DNA of 64,000 nucleotides from the NCBI GenBank assembly GCA_034521715.1, contig JAXHLY010000002.1, positions 394,667-458,666 on the forward strand, in the 5' to 3' direction. This stretch comes from Methylohalomonas sp034521715. Lineage in GTDB: Bacteria > Pseudomonadota > Gammaproteobacteria > Methylohalomonadales > Methylohalomonadaceae. The position numbers and the translations under genes were made by a program. Shown piece after piece: positions 1 to 8,532 of the stretch; the stretch's first letter is position 1; each line of letters opens with the position of its first letter. Under the pieces are notes generated by a model. That model saw only the letters and a program-made list of their open reading frames with translations, was not told the origin of the DNA and searched no databases.

Positions 1-848
1 CCGCGCGCTACGAGCTGTCTGGCCGGCCGGCCGCACGGCATGATCCTGGTGACCGGGCCGACCGGCAGCGGTAAAACCACGCACGCTTTATGCCACACTG
101 AAACTGCTGAATCGTCCCGACAACAAGATCATTACCGTCGAGGACCCGGTTGAATATCGCCTGGCGCGGACGAACCAGGTCCAGGTCAAGCCGGAGATCG
201 GACTGACCTTCGCCCGCGTGCTGCGCTCGGCCCTGCGGCATGATCCCGATATCGTGCTGGTCGGTGAAATACGTGACGAGGAAACCGCGGAAATTGCACT
301 ACGCGCCGCAATGACCGGCCACCTGGTGCTGTCGACGCTGCATACCAATGATGCCATCAGTACGGTCAACCGCCTGCTCGATATGGGCATCAAGAGCTAC
401 CTGCTGGCGTCGGCATTGCACGGCATCATGGCCCAGCGCCTGGTCCGGCGGGTCTGTAGGAGCTGCTGCCCAGCCTCATGAGCTGACTGCCCAGGAAGCG
501 GCCTGGATCAGGGCCTATGCCGGCGAGCAGGCCTTGAGCGCGAAGTATATGAAAGGCAGTGGCTGCGGCTACTGTAATCATACCGGCTACTCGGGACGTA
601 TCGGTGTCTATGAATTTCTCGATATCGACAAGAACCTGACCGATATTTTGGGTCGTGGTGACAGCTTCGGCTTTGCCACGGCCGCACGCGGCACGCCCGG
701 CTTCAAGCCGCTGCAGGAAGTCGCATTGCACTATGCCAGACAGGGGGTGACCTCGATGGAAGAGGTGCTGCGTATTGCCGTCGATATTGATGCCATTATG
801 GATATCGATGCCGATGCGGTAGCAGATGTGCCGGCGACTGCAGAGTGA
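1..848 (+). CDS. mshE: MSHA pilus extension ATPase MshE (GspE/PilB family), 5'-truncated, frameshifted
   Basis: This is the C-terminal half of a hexameric secretion ATPase that powers pilus assembly from the cytoplasmic face of the inner membrane. Visible motifs are Walker A (GPTGSGKTT, about 52-78), the Asp box in IITVEDPVEY, Walker B-like VLVGEIRDEET, the His box LSTLHTNDA, and a zinc motif split as CRSCC and CGYCNHTGYSGRIGVYE. The reading frame changes near 90 and near 470, where protein homology continues in another frame, so sequencing indels are likely. MshE rather than GspE or PilB is inferred from the mshG-mshF-mshA-mshC-mshD-mshO-mshP genes that follow. The c-di-GMP-binding N-terminal domain known for MshE would lie outside the window and cannot be checked. 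Confidence 0.85.
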
Positions 849-888
849 AATGCTGTCTGCAAAACATGACAACAGGTCATAGCTGACG

Positions 889-2106
889 ATGCCCCATTTC
901 AGTTACAGGGGCCGTAACCCGCGTGGCGAGCTCGTGCAGGGCAGCATCGAGGCCGCGACGGCGGATACTGTTGCCAGCCAGTTGATGAATACCGGTGTGA
1001 CGCCGATCGATATTGCCGAGTCGGAAGACGATCAGGCTGAGAAACGCGACATCCTCGGTCGTGCATTCGCCAAGCGCCCGGGGCTGGATGATCTGATCCT
1101 GTTCAGCCGCCAGATGTTCATCCTGATGAAATCCGGTGTGCCGATTACCCGTGCGATGACCGGCCTGATCCAGTCCACCCGCAATCCCTACATGGTTGAT
1201 GCGCTGCGCGATGTGCTGGCCGATATCGAGTCAGGCCATGAATTGGGCAGCGCGCTGGCCCGGCATCCGGATATTTTTTCAACATTATTCGTCAGCATGG
1301 TGCGTGTTGGCGAAAATACCGGTCGGCTGGAGGAGGCCTTCCAGCGCATTTCCCAGTATCTTGAACTGGAAAAGGACACGCGCCAACGCGTCAAGGCGGC
1401 CCTGCGCTATCCGTTCTTCGTACTGGCAGCGATTGCCGTCGCTATCACGATTATCAATATCTTCGTCATTCCGGCCTTTGCCGATCTGTTCGCCCGTGCC
1501 GACGTCGATCTGCCCTGGCAGACCCGCCTGATCATGACGATATCGGATATATTCGTAAACTGGTGGCCGCTGATGCTGCTGGGAGTGATCGGAGGCTATT
1601 TCGGGTTTCGATCCTATATTGCCACCGAGCGCGGGCGTTACTGGTGGGACAAGACCAAGCTCCAATTGCCCCTGGTCGGCGATATCATCAAGCGCGCCAT
1701 ACTGGGGCGCTTTGCCCGGGCATTTTCCATGGCGCTCAAATCAGGGGTGCCGCTGGTACAGGCCCTGACCGTGGTTGCCCGCTCGGTGGATAATGACTAC
1801 ATTGCCGAGGATATTCTCGACATGCGCAACGGCATCGAGCGCGGCGAATCCCTGACGCGCACGGCGGCCATGAGCGGCCAGTTCACGCCGCTGGTATTGC
1901 AGATGCTGGCGGTGGGCGAAGAAACCGGCGAGGTGGACCGGTTGCTGGCCGAGGTGGCCGATTATTACGAGCGCGAGGTCGACTACGACATTCGCAACCT
2001 GAGTTCGACCATCGAGCCGGTCATGATTATCGCCATTGGTGTCATGGTGCTGATACTGGCCCTGGGCGTATTCCTGCCGATGTGGGACATGTCCAAGGTG
2101 ATTTAA
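889..2106 (+). CDS. mshG: MSHA pilus inner-membrane platform protein MshG (GspF/PilC family)
   Basis: A 405-residue polytopic membrane protein that anchors the ATPase to the pilus assembly machine. It has the usual N-terminal start (PHFSYRGRNPRGELVQG), two T2SSF domains (roughly residues 65-190 and 265-395) and hydrophobic segments near 170-195, 222-240 and 375-395. The motif VGEETGEVDRLL of the second domain is intact. The start lies 40 bases after the mshE stop, in the same operon. Unlike its neighbours the gene reads without interruption. PilC or GspF are the alternatives by sequence alone; the locus decides for MshG. Confidence 0.9.
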   Translation: MPHFSYRGRNPRGELVQGSIEAATADTVASQLMNTGVTPIDIAESEDDQAEKRDILGRAFAKRPGLDDLILFSRQMFILMKSGVPITRAMTGLIQSTRNPYMVDALRDVLADIESGHELGSALARHPDIFSTLFVSMVRVGENTGRLEEAFQRISQYLELEKDTRQRVKAALRYPFFVLAAIAVAITIINIFVIPAFADLFARADVDLPWQTRLIMTISDIFVNWWPLMLLGVIGGYFGFRSYIATERGRYWWDKTKLQLPLVGDIIKRAILGRFARAFSMALKSGVPLVQALTVVARSVDNDYIAEDILDMRNGIERGESLTRTAAMSGQFTPLVLQMLAVGEETGEVDRLLAEVADYYEREVDYDIRNLSSTIEPVMIIAIGVMVLILALGVFLPMWDMSKVI

Positions 2107-2154
2107 TGACGGTGATACAAAGAATGAATATATCAACATACCGGATAATCGAAT

Positions 2155-2776
2155 ATGGCGCGTGACTCGCTGTTTGCCCGCTGGAGCCACTACCAGCTGT
2201 CACGGCTGGAGCTGGTATTCGCCGTTATCGTGATACTGGTACTGATCAGCGTGTTTCTGAATTACATGATCGTCATGCTGGCACGGGCCGAGCGCTCCAT
2301 GGTAGATAATTCGATCACGCAAATGAACAGCGCCCTGCGCATGCAGGCCATGCAGGTCTATGTTGACGACGCTTTTACCGGGATTGCAGCCATGCGCCAT
2401 GCGAACCCGGTGCGGCTCCTGGAGCAGCAGCCGGAATGGGATGTGTCCGATCAACTGAAGTCCGCACAGCTGGCCACCATGGCCAGGGCGCGCAGCGAGG
2501 CCGCGCTGCCGAATTATGCCGGGGAAATGGATGGGGACGCGGCGGCCGAGCTGGACGCGGGCAGCTGGTATTTCGACACGGACAGCCGGGCGCTGGTCTA
2601 TATTGTCCGCAATGCCGAACTGTTTCGCAGTGAACTGCCGGGGGCGGGCGCGACTGCGTTATCGCCTGGAACTGGAATATGACGACCAGGACGGTGATGG
2701 CCGCTTTACCCCCGGTGTTGATCGATTCAATGATCTCGGGCTACAGCCGATTGATGATTACCAATGGCTGCTATAG
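2155..2776 (+). CDS. mshF: MSHA biogenesis protein MshF-like, one frameshift
   Basis: A small single-pass protein whose membrane helix (about residues 22-42, VFAVIVILVLISVFLNYMIV) is followed by a periplasmic region. MshF lies at this place, between mshG and the prepilins, in known MSHA loci; its exact role is unclear. The frame changes near 2650, after which the protein continues as RYRLELEYDDQDGDGRFTPG to a stop at 2776. That gives about 206 residues. The assignment rests mainly on position plus the single-helix layout; primary sequence conservation of MshF is low. Confidence 0.65.
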
Positions 2777-2865
2777 TCATGTTTGATTCCTGAAGAATGG
2801 TCTGGGAACGGTGAACAATTATTTCTGCTGAGTTTTACGGTATTCTTTCTGCCACCCTGTTCTGG

Positions 2866-3420
2866 GTGGCGGTCCTGACTTTCATCGTCGGCCTGCTCAT
2901 GCTGCTGGTGCCGGGCTGGCTTATGCGCATCGGCGGGCGTCTCAATACCTGGATCGATACCTCGGTATGGCTGCACAGGCTCGACGAACAGCGGCACTTC
3001 GAGCGCCTGTTCTACCGTCACCATCTGATAATGGGGATCCTGATCACCGCCGGTTCGCTCTACAGCCTGTGGTTCATCTGGAAGCTGTCCGGTAAGGGGC
3101 TGATATACTTCTTGCCCGATCTCGGTAACCCGGTCCTGCTGGATATCCTGCACGCGGCCATGGTTTATTCACTTTTACTGGGCAACCTGTTTGCGCTGGG
3201 GGTCGGGATCGTGGTTGGATTAAGACCGAGCCTGCTGAAGGGGCTGGAGGCCTGGTCGAACCGCTGGGTGGACAGTGAAAATGCACTGCATACCATGGAC
3301 CGGCGCGTGGATACGGTCGATCGGGTCGTCCCCGGCCATCCGCGGCTGTTCGGTCTGCTGGTGATGCTCGGCAGCCTGTATATCATGTCGAATACGCTGT
3401 TTTCGGCGCTGCCGGCCTGA
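2866..3420 (+). CDS. Unrecognised four-helix membrane protein inside the MSHA locus
   Basis: I do not recognise this 184-residue protein. It has about four predicted membrane helices (near residues 2-20, 50-70, 92-115 and 160-180) separated by charged loops such as LDEQRHFERLFYRHH. The GTG at 2866 is the first start in the open frame, but an in-frame open stretch reaches upstream to 2815. A GTG at 2811 would give a more natural start (MNNISAEFYG...) if one T near 2818-2819 were extra. It lies on the same strand between mshF and the major prepilin gene, so a pilus-related role is possible but unproven. The 262 bases that follow contain only a short GC hairpin (3567-3580) and no clear promoter or gene. 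Confidence 0.6.
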   Translation: MAVLTFIVGLLMLLVPGWLMRIGGRLNTWIDTSVWLHRLDEQRHFERLFYRHHLIMGILITAGSLYSLWFIWKLSGKGLIYFLPDLGNPVLLDILHAAMVYSLLLGNLFALGVGIVVGLRPSLLKGLEAWSNRWVDSENALHTMDRRVDTVDRVVPGHPRLFGLLVMLGSLYIMSNTLFSALPA

Positions 3421-3682
3421 GTTTTTACGGGAAATGTGATTCATGACACGGTTTTACGGCACTGATTGCTGGATTCTGGCGCCGGAATGTGGGGGGAATG
3501 CGGGCCGATGCACGAGGCAACGGACCCATTCAATTGATAAATCCCCTAGAATAACAGGCATTTGTTGCCCCGAACGGGGCTGAGTATCGCCCGCATCACG
3601 GGATGCCGTCACCGCTGCGGCGGGGCGAAGTGGCGAAATAACGGGGCTGCGGCCTCATGAAACGTTAACGGAGGAATTCTCC

Positions 3683-4076
3683 ATGAAAAAGCAACAATCG
3701 GGTTTTACCCTTATTGAACTGGTGGTGGTGATCGTCATTCTCGGCATTCTGGCCGCCGTGGCAACACCGAGATTCGTCAATCTGTCAACGCAGGCTGAAC
3801 AAGCGGTTGCAGACGGCATATTCGGTGCCCTGTCATCGTCAGCAGTGATCCTGCTGGCAGCAGATACAAGCAGCGGCAGTAGTACAGCGTCGGGCATCCC
3901 AGAGACCTCTGCGAATATTATCGGTGAGACCGATATTACAGGTGGCTGGACGGCAATCTGCTGTAGCCGGTCCCGGTGACTGTGATTTTACAATAACTGC
4001 TCCGGACGGCAGTACCTATATGGCTACTTCTGGAGGCACCGACTATACATTGACTTCTGACTTATGCACGCCGTAA
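3683..4076 (+). CDS. mshA: MSHA major pilin precursor (type IV prepilin), one frameshift
   Basis: A type IV prepilin with a short basic leader (MKKQQSG), the cleavage motif G/FTLIEL and a long hydrophobic helix (VVVIVILGILAAVATPRF), typical of the MSHA pilin family (FVNLSTQAEQAVADG). The strong ribosome site GGAGG at 3670-3674 fixes the start. The frame breaks near 3958 (ACGGCAATCTGCT) and continues as AVAGPGDCDFTITAPDGSTY to a TAA at 4074-4076. The result is about 131 residues with a C-terminal cysteine pair. It has its own 5' spacer and terminator, consistent with the high expression expected of the main structural subunit. MshB is the alternative identity. Confidence 0.82.
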
Positions 4077-4086
4077 TTTGACTTCG

Positions 4087-4115
4087 AAGGGCCCTGCGGG
4101 GCCCTTTGTTTTTTG
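4087..4115 (+). terminator. Rho-independent terminator after the major pilin gene
   Basis: AAGGGCCC and GGGCCCTT form an 8 bp stem around a short TGCG loop, followed by TGTTTTTTG. It lies 11 bases after the pilin stop codon. It would separate abundant pilin mRNA from the minor prepilin genes downstream. Confidence 0.85.
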
Positions 4116-4169
4116 TCTAGTCAAATATAATAAAGAATTGCATAAGCATTGTAGTTCGATATTCACATC

Positions 4170-4607
4170 ATGACTAAGGGATTCAGCCTTATCGAACTGA
4201 CTATTACCCTCATTGTTGTCGGTATTTTGGCAGCACTCGCAGTTCCCCGCCTAAATCTTACCGGATTTCGTGAAAGAGGGTATGTCGAACAGGCACTTGC
4301 TACTGTGCGCTATGGACAGAAGCAGGCGATCGGCAGCGGTTGCGATGTGCAGGTCGATATCACGGCCGGTGGCTGCAATCTCGATTTCCTGGCCGGCAAT
4401 CCGGGCTGCAGTGCGTCCGCCATTGTCAATCCCATAACCAATAGCACCGATTTCTGCCTGGATTCTGATGCACCGCCGGGCAGTACCTTCCCCGGCACGT
4501 TCAGTTTCGACAACATCGGCCGGCCGAGTGGCGGTGAAAAGAATTTCATCCTGGGCGGGCGCACAATTCGCGTGGAGGCCGAGACCGGCTATGCGCATGA
4601 ACTCTGA
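4170..4607 (+). CDS. mshC: MSHA minor prepilin MshC
   Basis: A 145-residue minor prepilin with leader MTKG/FSLIELTITLIV and a hydrophobic helix over residues 4-25. The soluble part carries four cysteines (GCDVQVDITAGGCN, NPGC, DFCL), as in other MSHA and type II pseudopilins stabilised by disulfides. The start follows an AT-rich spacer of 55 bases after the mshA terminator, which may contain a weak promoter. Its last codons overlap the mshD start by about 17 bases, so the two are translated from one mRNA. Confidence 0.8.
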   Translation: MTKGFSLIELTITLIVVGILAALAVPRLNLTGFRERGYVEQALATVRYGQKQAIGSGCDVQVDITAGGCNLDFLAGNPGCSASAIVNPITNSTDFCLDSDAPPGSTFPGTFSFDNIGRPSGGEKNFILGGRTIRVEAETGYAHEL

Positions 4608-5124
4608 TCGTGATTTCCGACAGGGTGGTTTCACCCTGATCGAATTGATCGTCGCGCTGGTTGTGCTCGGCGTTGGTGTCAGCGGTTTTCTCATTCTCAT
4701 CAACCAGGCAACGCTCAACAGTGTCGATCCGCTCCTCCGCACCCAGGCCAATGCCGTGGCCCAGTCCTACCTGGAGGAAATCCTGCTGCAGCCGTTCTGC
4801 GACCCGGATGATACCTCGGATTGTCCCGCGACCTGCACGGGTAGTCCCTGCGCGGCCTGCAGTACCTCCGAGGGCGGTAACCGGCCCGTCTATGATGATG
4901 TATTCGATTACCTGAACCTGCCGGACAATGTCGTGCGCGATCGCAACAACAATGCGATTGCGGGCCTGGGCGATTATTCGGTCACGGTCGGCATGCAGGA
5001 CAGTGGCGTGAATTTCAGCGGCCTGTCCGGCGGCAGCTGCCAGGTGGTGCGCGTGGATGTCGACGTCACGCACACGAACCTGCCGTTCACGGTAACGCTG
5101 TCCGGTTACAAGGTGAATTATTAA
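4591..5124 (+). CDS. mshD: MSHA minor prepilin MshD
   Basis: A minor prepilin with the cleavage motif G/FTLIELIVALVVLGVGVSG about 15 residues from the start. ATG codons at 4591 and 4597 are both possible; both lie inside the end of mshC. A cysteine-rich segment (CDPDDTSDCPATC and CAAC) follows. The C-terminal FTVTLSGYKVNY ends exactly where mshO begins, with the last base of TAA shared with the ATG at 5124. Order and size agree with MSHA loci of Vibrio and Shewanella. Confidence 0.8.
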   Translation: MRMNSDRDFRQGGFTLIELIVALVVLGVGVSGFLILINQATLNSVDPLLRTQANAVAQSYLEEILLQPFCDPDDTSDCPATCTGSPCAACSTSEGGNRPVYDDVFDYLNLPDNVVRDRNNNAIAGLGDYSVTVGMQDSGVNFSGLSGGSCQVVRVDVDVTHTNLPFTVTLSGYKVNY

Positions 5125-5960
5125 TGGGCGCAGGGCTGATGCATCCGCATTCTGAACCACGCGCCCGGGGCTTTACCCTTATTGAGCTGATCATCGTCAT
5201 TCTCTTGATCGGGATTCTGGCCGGAGTACTGGTGACCATACTGCGCGGACCGGTGCTGGCCTCGATCGATATCCGGCAGCGGGCCGAACTGGTCGATATC
5301 GCCGAGACCGCCCTGCAGCGCATGACGCGTGAAATCCGTCTGGCCCTGCCCAACAGTCTCCGCGTAAGCGGCAACAGCATCGAGTTTCTGCGCACGATTG
5401 ACGGTGGCCGTTACCGTAGTGAACCGCCGCCGGGCAATCTGTGGCTGCGATTCAATGACTCGGCGCAGGGTGTCGATGGCGAGTTCGAGGTACTGGGCGG
5501 ATTGCTGCGGCCGAATACACCGGCCCGCTGCGGTACCGACTGTCTGCTGGTCATCTACAATACCGGCCAGCCGGGCGCGAATGCCTATGACGGCGACAAT
5601 ACGGCGAATATCCAGGGCTTCGGCAGCAGTCCCACGACCATTGATTTCCTGCGGCCCTCGGGTACCGGTTTTCCGTTCGAGTCACCGCAACAGCGATTCC
5701 AGATCATCGATACACCGGTGAGCTTTATCTGTGACCTGGGCGCCGGCGAGGTCAATCGTTTTGACAGTTACGGCGTGAATGCCGCACCGGCCAGCGGCAA
5801 TTCCAGTCTCCTGATCGACCAGGTAACGGACTGCAATTTCACTTACCTGGCCGGCAGTGCGACCCGGGCAGGCCTGGTGACGATGCGCCTGGAGATCACC
5901 GGCGACAACGGTCAGACGATCAGCCTCATGCAACAGGCGCACGTGGACAATCAGCCATGA
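5124..5960 (+). CDS. mshO: MSHA minor prepilin MshO
   Basis: A 278-residue prepilin, larger than the others, with leader ...EPRARG/FTLIELIIVILLIGILAG. The conserved MshO region LVDIAETALQRMTREIRLALPNS follows the helix, and the C-terminal half is a beta-rich soluble domain with a few cysteines. It is translationally coupled at both ends: the start shares a base with the mshD stop, and the stop overlaps the mshP start (ATGA). GspJ-like pseudopilins are the nearest relatives outside MSHA. Confidence 0.82.
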   Translation: MGAGLMHPHSEPRARGFTLIELIIVILLIGILAGVLVTILRGPVLASIDIRQRAELVDIAETALQRMTREIRLALPNSLRVSGNSIEFLRTIDGGRYRSEPPPGNLWLRFNDSAQGVDGEFEVLGGLLRPNTPARCGTDCLLVIYNTGQPGANAYDGDNTANIQGFGSSPTTIDFLRPSGTGFPFESPQQRFQIIDTPVSFICDLGAGEVNRFDSYGVNAAPASGNSSLLIDQVTDCNFTYLAGSATRAGLVTMRLEITGDNGQTISLMQQAHVDNQP

Positions 5961-6394
5961 GAATGCGTACTCACTCGATACCACGCAGGCAGCAGGGCTT
6001 CAGTGCCGTGATTGCCATCGTGTTGATCGTCGTGCTCGCACTGCTGGGTGCCTACGCGGCGACCACGGTTGGCGTGCAATCCCTCAGTACGACATTGTCC
6101 AGCGGCGGCATGCAGACCTGGTTCGCGGCGCGTGCCGGTGTCGATCGCGCCGTCCACAGTGTGCTGAGCGGCGCCGGTTGCGGTGGCGTGCCCGGCACGC
6201 CCATTACCCTGAGTGGCGGCGGCCTGGATAATGTCACCATTACTCAGCTTGCCTGTAGCTCGAGTACGGTTCAGGAAGGCCCGGACAATTACGATGTCTA
6301 TCAAATCACGGCAACCGCCACGCGTGGCGGCAGCCCGGGTAACGCGGGATACGTCTCGCGCACCATCCAGGTCTCCGTGACGGATGCGGATTGA
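5957..6394 (+). CDS. mshP: MSHA minor prepilin MshP
   Basis: A 145-residue PilX/MshP-type prepilin. Its leader RRQQG/FSAVIAIVLIVV lacks the usual Glu at position 5, which is normal for this PilX-like class. The motif MQTWFAARAGVDRAV matches the AxxQARxGVE-like region of MshP. It overlaps the mshO stop by four bases. No mshQ gene follows, because the convergent trmL gene ends only 22 bases away, so the cluster stops here. Confidence 0.78.
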   Translation: MRMRTHSIPRRQQGFSAVIAIVLIVVLALLGAYAATTVGVQSLSTTLSSGGMQTWFAARAGVDRAVHSVLSGAGCGGVPGTPITLSGGGLDNVTITQLACSSSTVQEGPDNYDVYQITATATRGGSPGNAGYVSRTIQVSVTDAD

Positions 6395-6416
6395 TGGTTA
6401 TGCTTGTGCGTTCACG

Positions 6417-6891
6417 TCAGCTGCCTTGAGTTTCATTCGCAAACCGGCATTGCCGCCAGGCTTCGAACAGAACCACGGCAACACTGTTGGCCAGATTCAG
6501 GCTGCGTGATCCGGGACGCATGGGTAGCCGTAACAAATGATCCGGTTGCAATGATGTCCGGATGTTGTCCGGCAGACCGCGGGTCTCCGGACCGAAGTAA
6601 TAAAATGTCGCCTGCCCGGTAGGATGGTGCCGTGTACAGCCGGCTGCCGCGGGTGGAATAGCCGTAAACCGTCCGGTCCGGATAGTAGCCAAGGAATTCA
6701 CTGAACGAGTCGTGGACCTGCATCTCCATCCATTCATGATAGTCGAGCCCGGCACGCTTGAGCTGTCTATCATCGAGCCGGAATCCCAGCGGCTTGATAA
6801 GATGCAGAGTTGCCCCCGTGTTTGCACACAGGCGTATAATGTTGCCGGTATTCTGCGGAATTTCAGGCTCTAAAAGGACAACATGAAACAC
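6417..6891 (-). CDS. trmL: tRNA (cytidine(34)-2'-O)-methyltransferase TrmL, one frameshift
   Basis: A SPOUT-family methyltransferase that 2'-O-methylates the wobble base of tRNA-Leu. The N-terminal motif VVLLEPEIPQNTGNIIRLC and the C-terminal motifs FGPETRGLP and SLNLANSVAVVLFEAWRQ, which form the SAM-binding knot, are all present. The frame changes near 6605, where GDILL- continues as YFGPETRGL. The start is a GTG at 6889-6891, overlapping the 5' end of the divergent pyrD by nine bases. It converges with mshP at its other end. About 158 residues, the usual size. Confidence 0.88.
6810..6840 (+). promoter_or_regulatory. Candidate sigma70 promoter for pyrD inside trmL
   Basis: A perfect -10 TATAAT lies at 6835-6840 on the plus strand, with TTGCCC at 6810-6815 as a possible -35. 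The 19-base spacer is longer than ideal. Transcription would begin near 6847, just upstream of the pyrD start, so the element lies within the antisense-oriented trmL coding region. Confidence 0.4.
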
Positions 6892-7888
6892 TCGGCATCA
6901 CCCTTATCAAAACAGGACCGGCAAATGCTGGCCATGGATTTCTGTGGACTGGCATTCAATACGCCGCTGGTACTGCTATCCGGTTGCGTCGGCTTCGGCG
7001 AAGAATATACCCGTGTGAAAGGGTTTTCGAACAGCGATGCCGGTGCAGTCTGCCTGAAGGGTACAACCCTGAACGCCCGCCTCGGGTAATGCACCGCACC
7101 GGCTGGCCGAAACGCCGATGGGGCTGCTGAATGCCATCGGCCTGCAGAACCCGGGTACCGCCCGGGTCGTGGCGGACTATTTGCCGAAACTGGATTTTTC
7201 CGAGACCCGCTTTATCGCCAACCTGTCCGGCTCCACCGTGGAAGAATATGCCGAGGTCACGCGGATCTTCGACGATTCGCCCATCGACGCCATGGAGATC
7301 AATATCTCCTGCCCGAACGTCAAGGAAGGTGGCGTGGCGTTCGGCAACGACCCGGAGATGTCGGCGCGGGTGGTCGAGGTCTGCCGGCGCGAGACGTCCA
7401 AACCGCTCATTACCAAGTTATCTCCGAATCAAACGGACATCGCCGACAACGCCCGCCGCTGTATTGAAGCCGGCAGCGATGCCCTGGCCGTGATCAACAC
7501 GGTCATGGGCATGGCCATCGATGCCGAGCGCCGCGAACCGATCATCGGCAATAATCAGGCGGGCCTGTCCGGTCCGGCCATCAAGCCGATTGCCTTACTC
7601 AAGGTACATCAGGTCTACCAGGTGGCGGGGCCACACAATATTCCCATTATCGGCCAGGGTGGTGTCACGACGCCGGAAGATGCGCTGGAGTTCATGATCG
7701 CGGGCGCCAGCGCCGTCGGTGTCGGTACGGCCCTGTTTTATGACCCGTTAGTCTGCAAGAAGATGAATAGTGAAATCGTGGCCTATCTCAAGCGCCACGA
7801 ACTGCCGCATGTCAATGAACTGGTCGGATTCACTGAGCCTTCACAAGCCGGTCTCGGGTGTCTGCACGAGCTAGAAGTAACTGGTTAA
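6883..7888 (+). CDS. pyrD: Dihydroorotate dehydrogenase, class 1B catalytic subunit, one frameshift
   Basis: An FMN enzyme that oxidises dihydroorotate to orotate in pyrimidine synthesis. The class 1B signature is the active-site loop NISCPNVKEGGVAFG; the catalytic cysteine is the C of SCPN. IIGQGGVTTPEDALEFMIAGA and AVGVGTALF form the phosphate-binding end. An extra T near 7089 breaks the frame (RLG then NAPHRLAETPMG). Starts at 6883 (SD AAGGA), 6925 and 6934 are possible; the last fits the family N-terminus best (MDFCGLAFNTPLVLLSG). No pyrK electron-transfer subunit is visible nearby. The final residues VTG and the stop codon lie inside a palindromic repeat, so the natural C-terminus may have been altered. 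Confidence 0.85.
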
Positions 7889-7996
7889 TCGGTTGAATGG
7901 TTGACTGGCAGTTAATCAATATAATTAACCAATTAACCAATTAACCAATTAACCAGTTAACCAGTTAACCAATTAACTAATCAACCAATCAACTAT
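7881..7996. repeat. Palindromic element A with tandem octamers
   Basis: The right arm (7923-7994) is about nine tandem octamers of the form AAYYAACC, from AATTAACC through AGTTAACC to AATCAACC. The left arm (7881-7912) holds the complementary words TGGTTAAT, GGTTGAAT and GGTTGACTGG. The two arms can fold into a long imperfect hairpin. The left arm overlaps the last three codons of pyrD. The same word family recurs at 27979, 57621 and 58530. Confidence 0.8.
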
Positions 7997-8003
7997 ACCT
8001 TGC

Positions 8004-8327
8004 TCATTCGTCGGCTTTTTTCTGCAGCCGCCGCAGAAATACCTGCATTTCCTTGGCCGCCTGTTTGTCACCCTTGTTCTCGGCGGCTTCGATACCCCGT
8101 TCATAGGCCTTGCGCGCCTGGTCAATCTGGCCAGTTGCCGTCAGTGCCTTGCCATAGGCCTTCCAGGCGGCGGAATAACCCGGATCGTAGGCCAGGGCCT
8201 GGGCCAGGTGCGGTATGGCCTCGGAGGGTTTGTCATCATTGAAATAGGCATTGCCCAGACTGTAACGAAGCAGCGCGTTGTCCTGGCCAGAGGCCAGCAG
8301 CTTTTCAAAATGTGCGACAGGATTCAT
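8004..8327 (-). CDS. Small tetratricopeptide-repeat protein
   Basis: A 107-residue soluble protein starting at MNPVAHFEKLLASG. It contains about two and a half TPR units: ALLRYSLGNAYFNDDKPSEAIPHL, then AWKAYGKALTATGQIDQARKAYERGI with the conserved W-G-Y-A-P pattern. It ends in a lysine-rich helix. The frame is open upstream of 8327 but with no family resemblance, so I chose the ATG where the TPR helix begins. TPRs mediate protein-protein contact; no partner is suggested by the neighbours. The 205 bases between this gene and the next (8328-8532) hold nothing I can identify. Confidence 0.7.
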   Translation of the reverse strand: MNPVAHFEKLLASGQDNALLRYSLGNAYFNDDKPSEAIPHLAQALAYDPGYSAAWKAYGKALTATGQIDQARKAYERGIEAAENKGDKQAAKEMQVFLRRLQKKADE

Positions 8328-8532
8328 TGATATCCGGCAGGTTGAGTTGATGCTCCTGGACATGAAATATGGGGAACAATATTCCGAAACCGTATATAAA
8401 TCTGCTGAAGGAATCAAACCGTGGAAGGATTCGGTATAGCCGGTTGTTAGTAAAATACCGGCGCATACCGCTGCTGCTTGATAATCCGTCAGATTTTCCT
8501 GAACGGGCTAGGGTTGTCCGCCAAGGACAGTG

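Noticed and set aside
1..2106. Type II secretion gspE-gspF or type IVa pilus pilB-pilC
   Set aside because: The downstream order mshF, prepilin, mshC, mshD, mshO, mshP matches the MSHA locus; no gspG-K set or pilD follows.
3421..3682. c-di-GMP (GEMM) riboswitch upstream of the major pilin gene
   Set aside because: It was expected because MSHA pili respond to c-di-GMP, but the conserved GEMM core motifs are not visible in the spacer.
7923..7994. CRISPR array
   Set aside because: The units are 8 bases and directly adjacent with no spacers; no cas genes are present.
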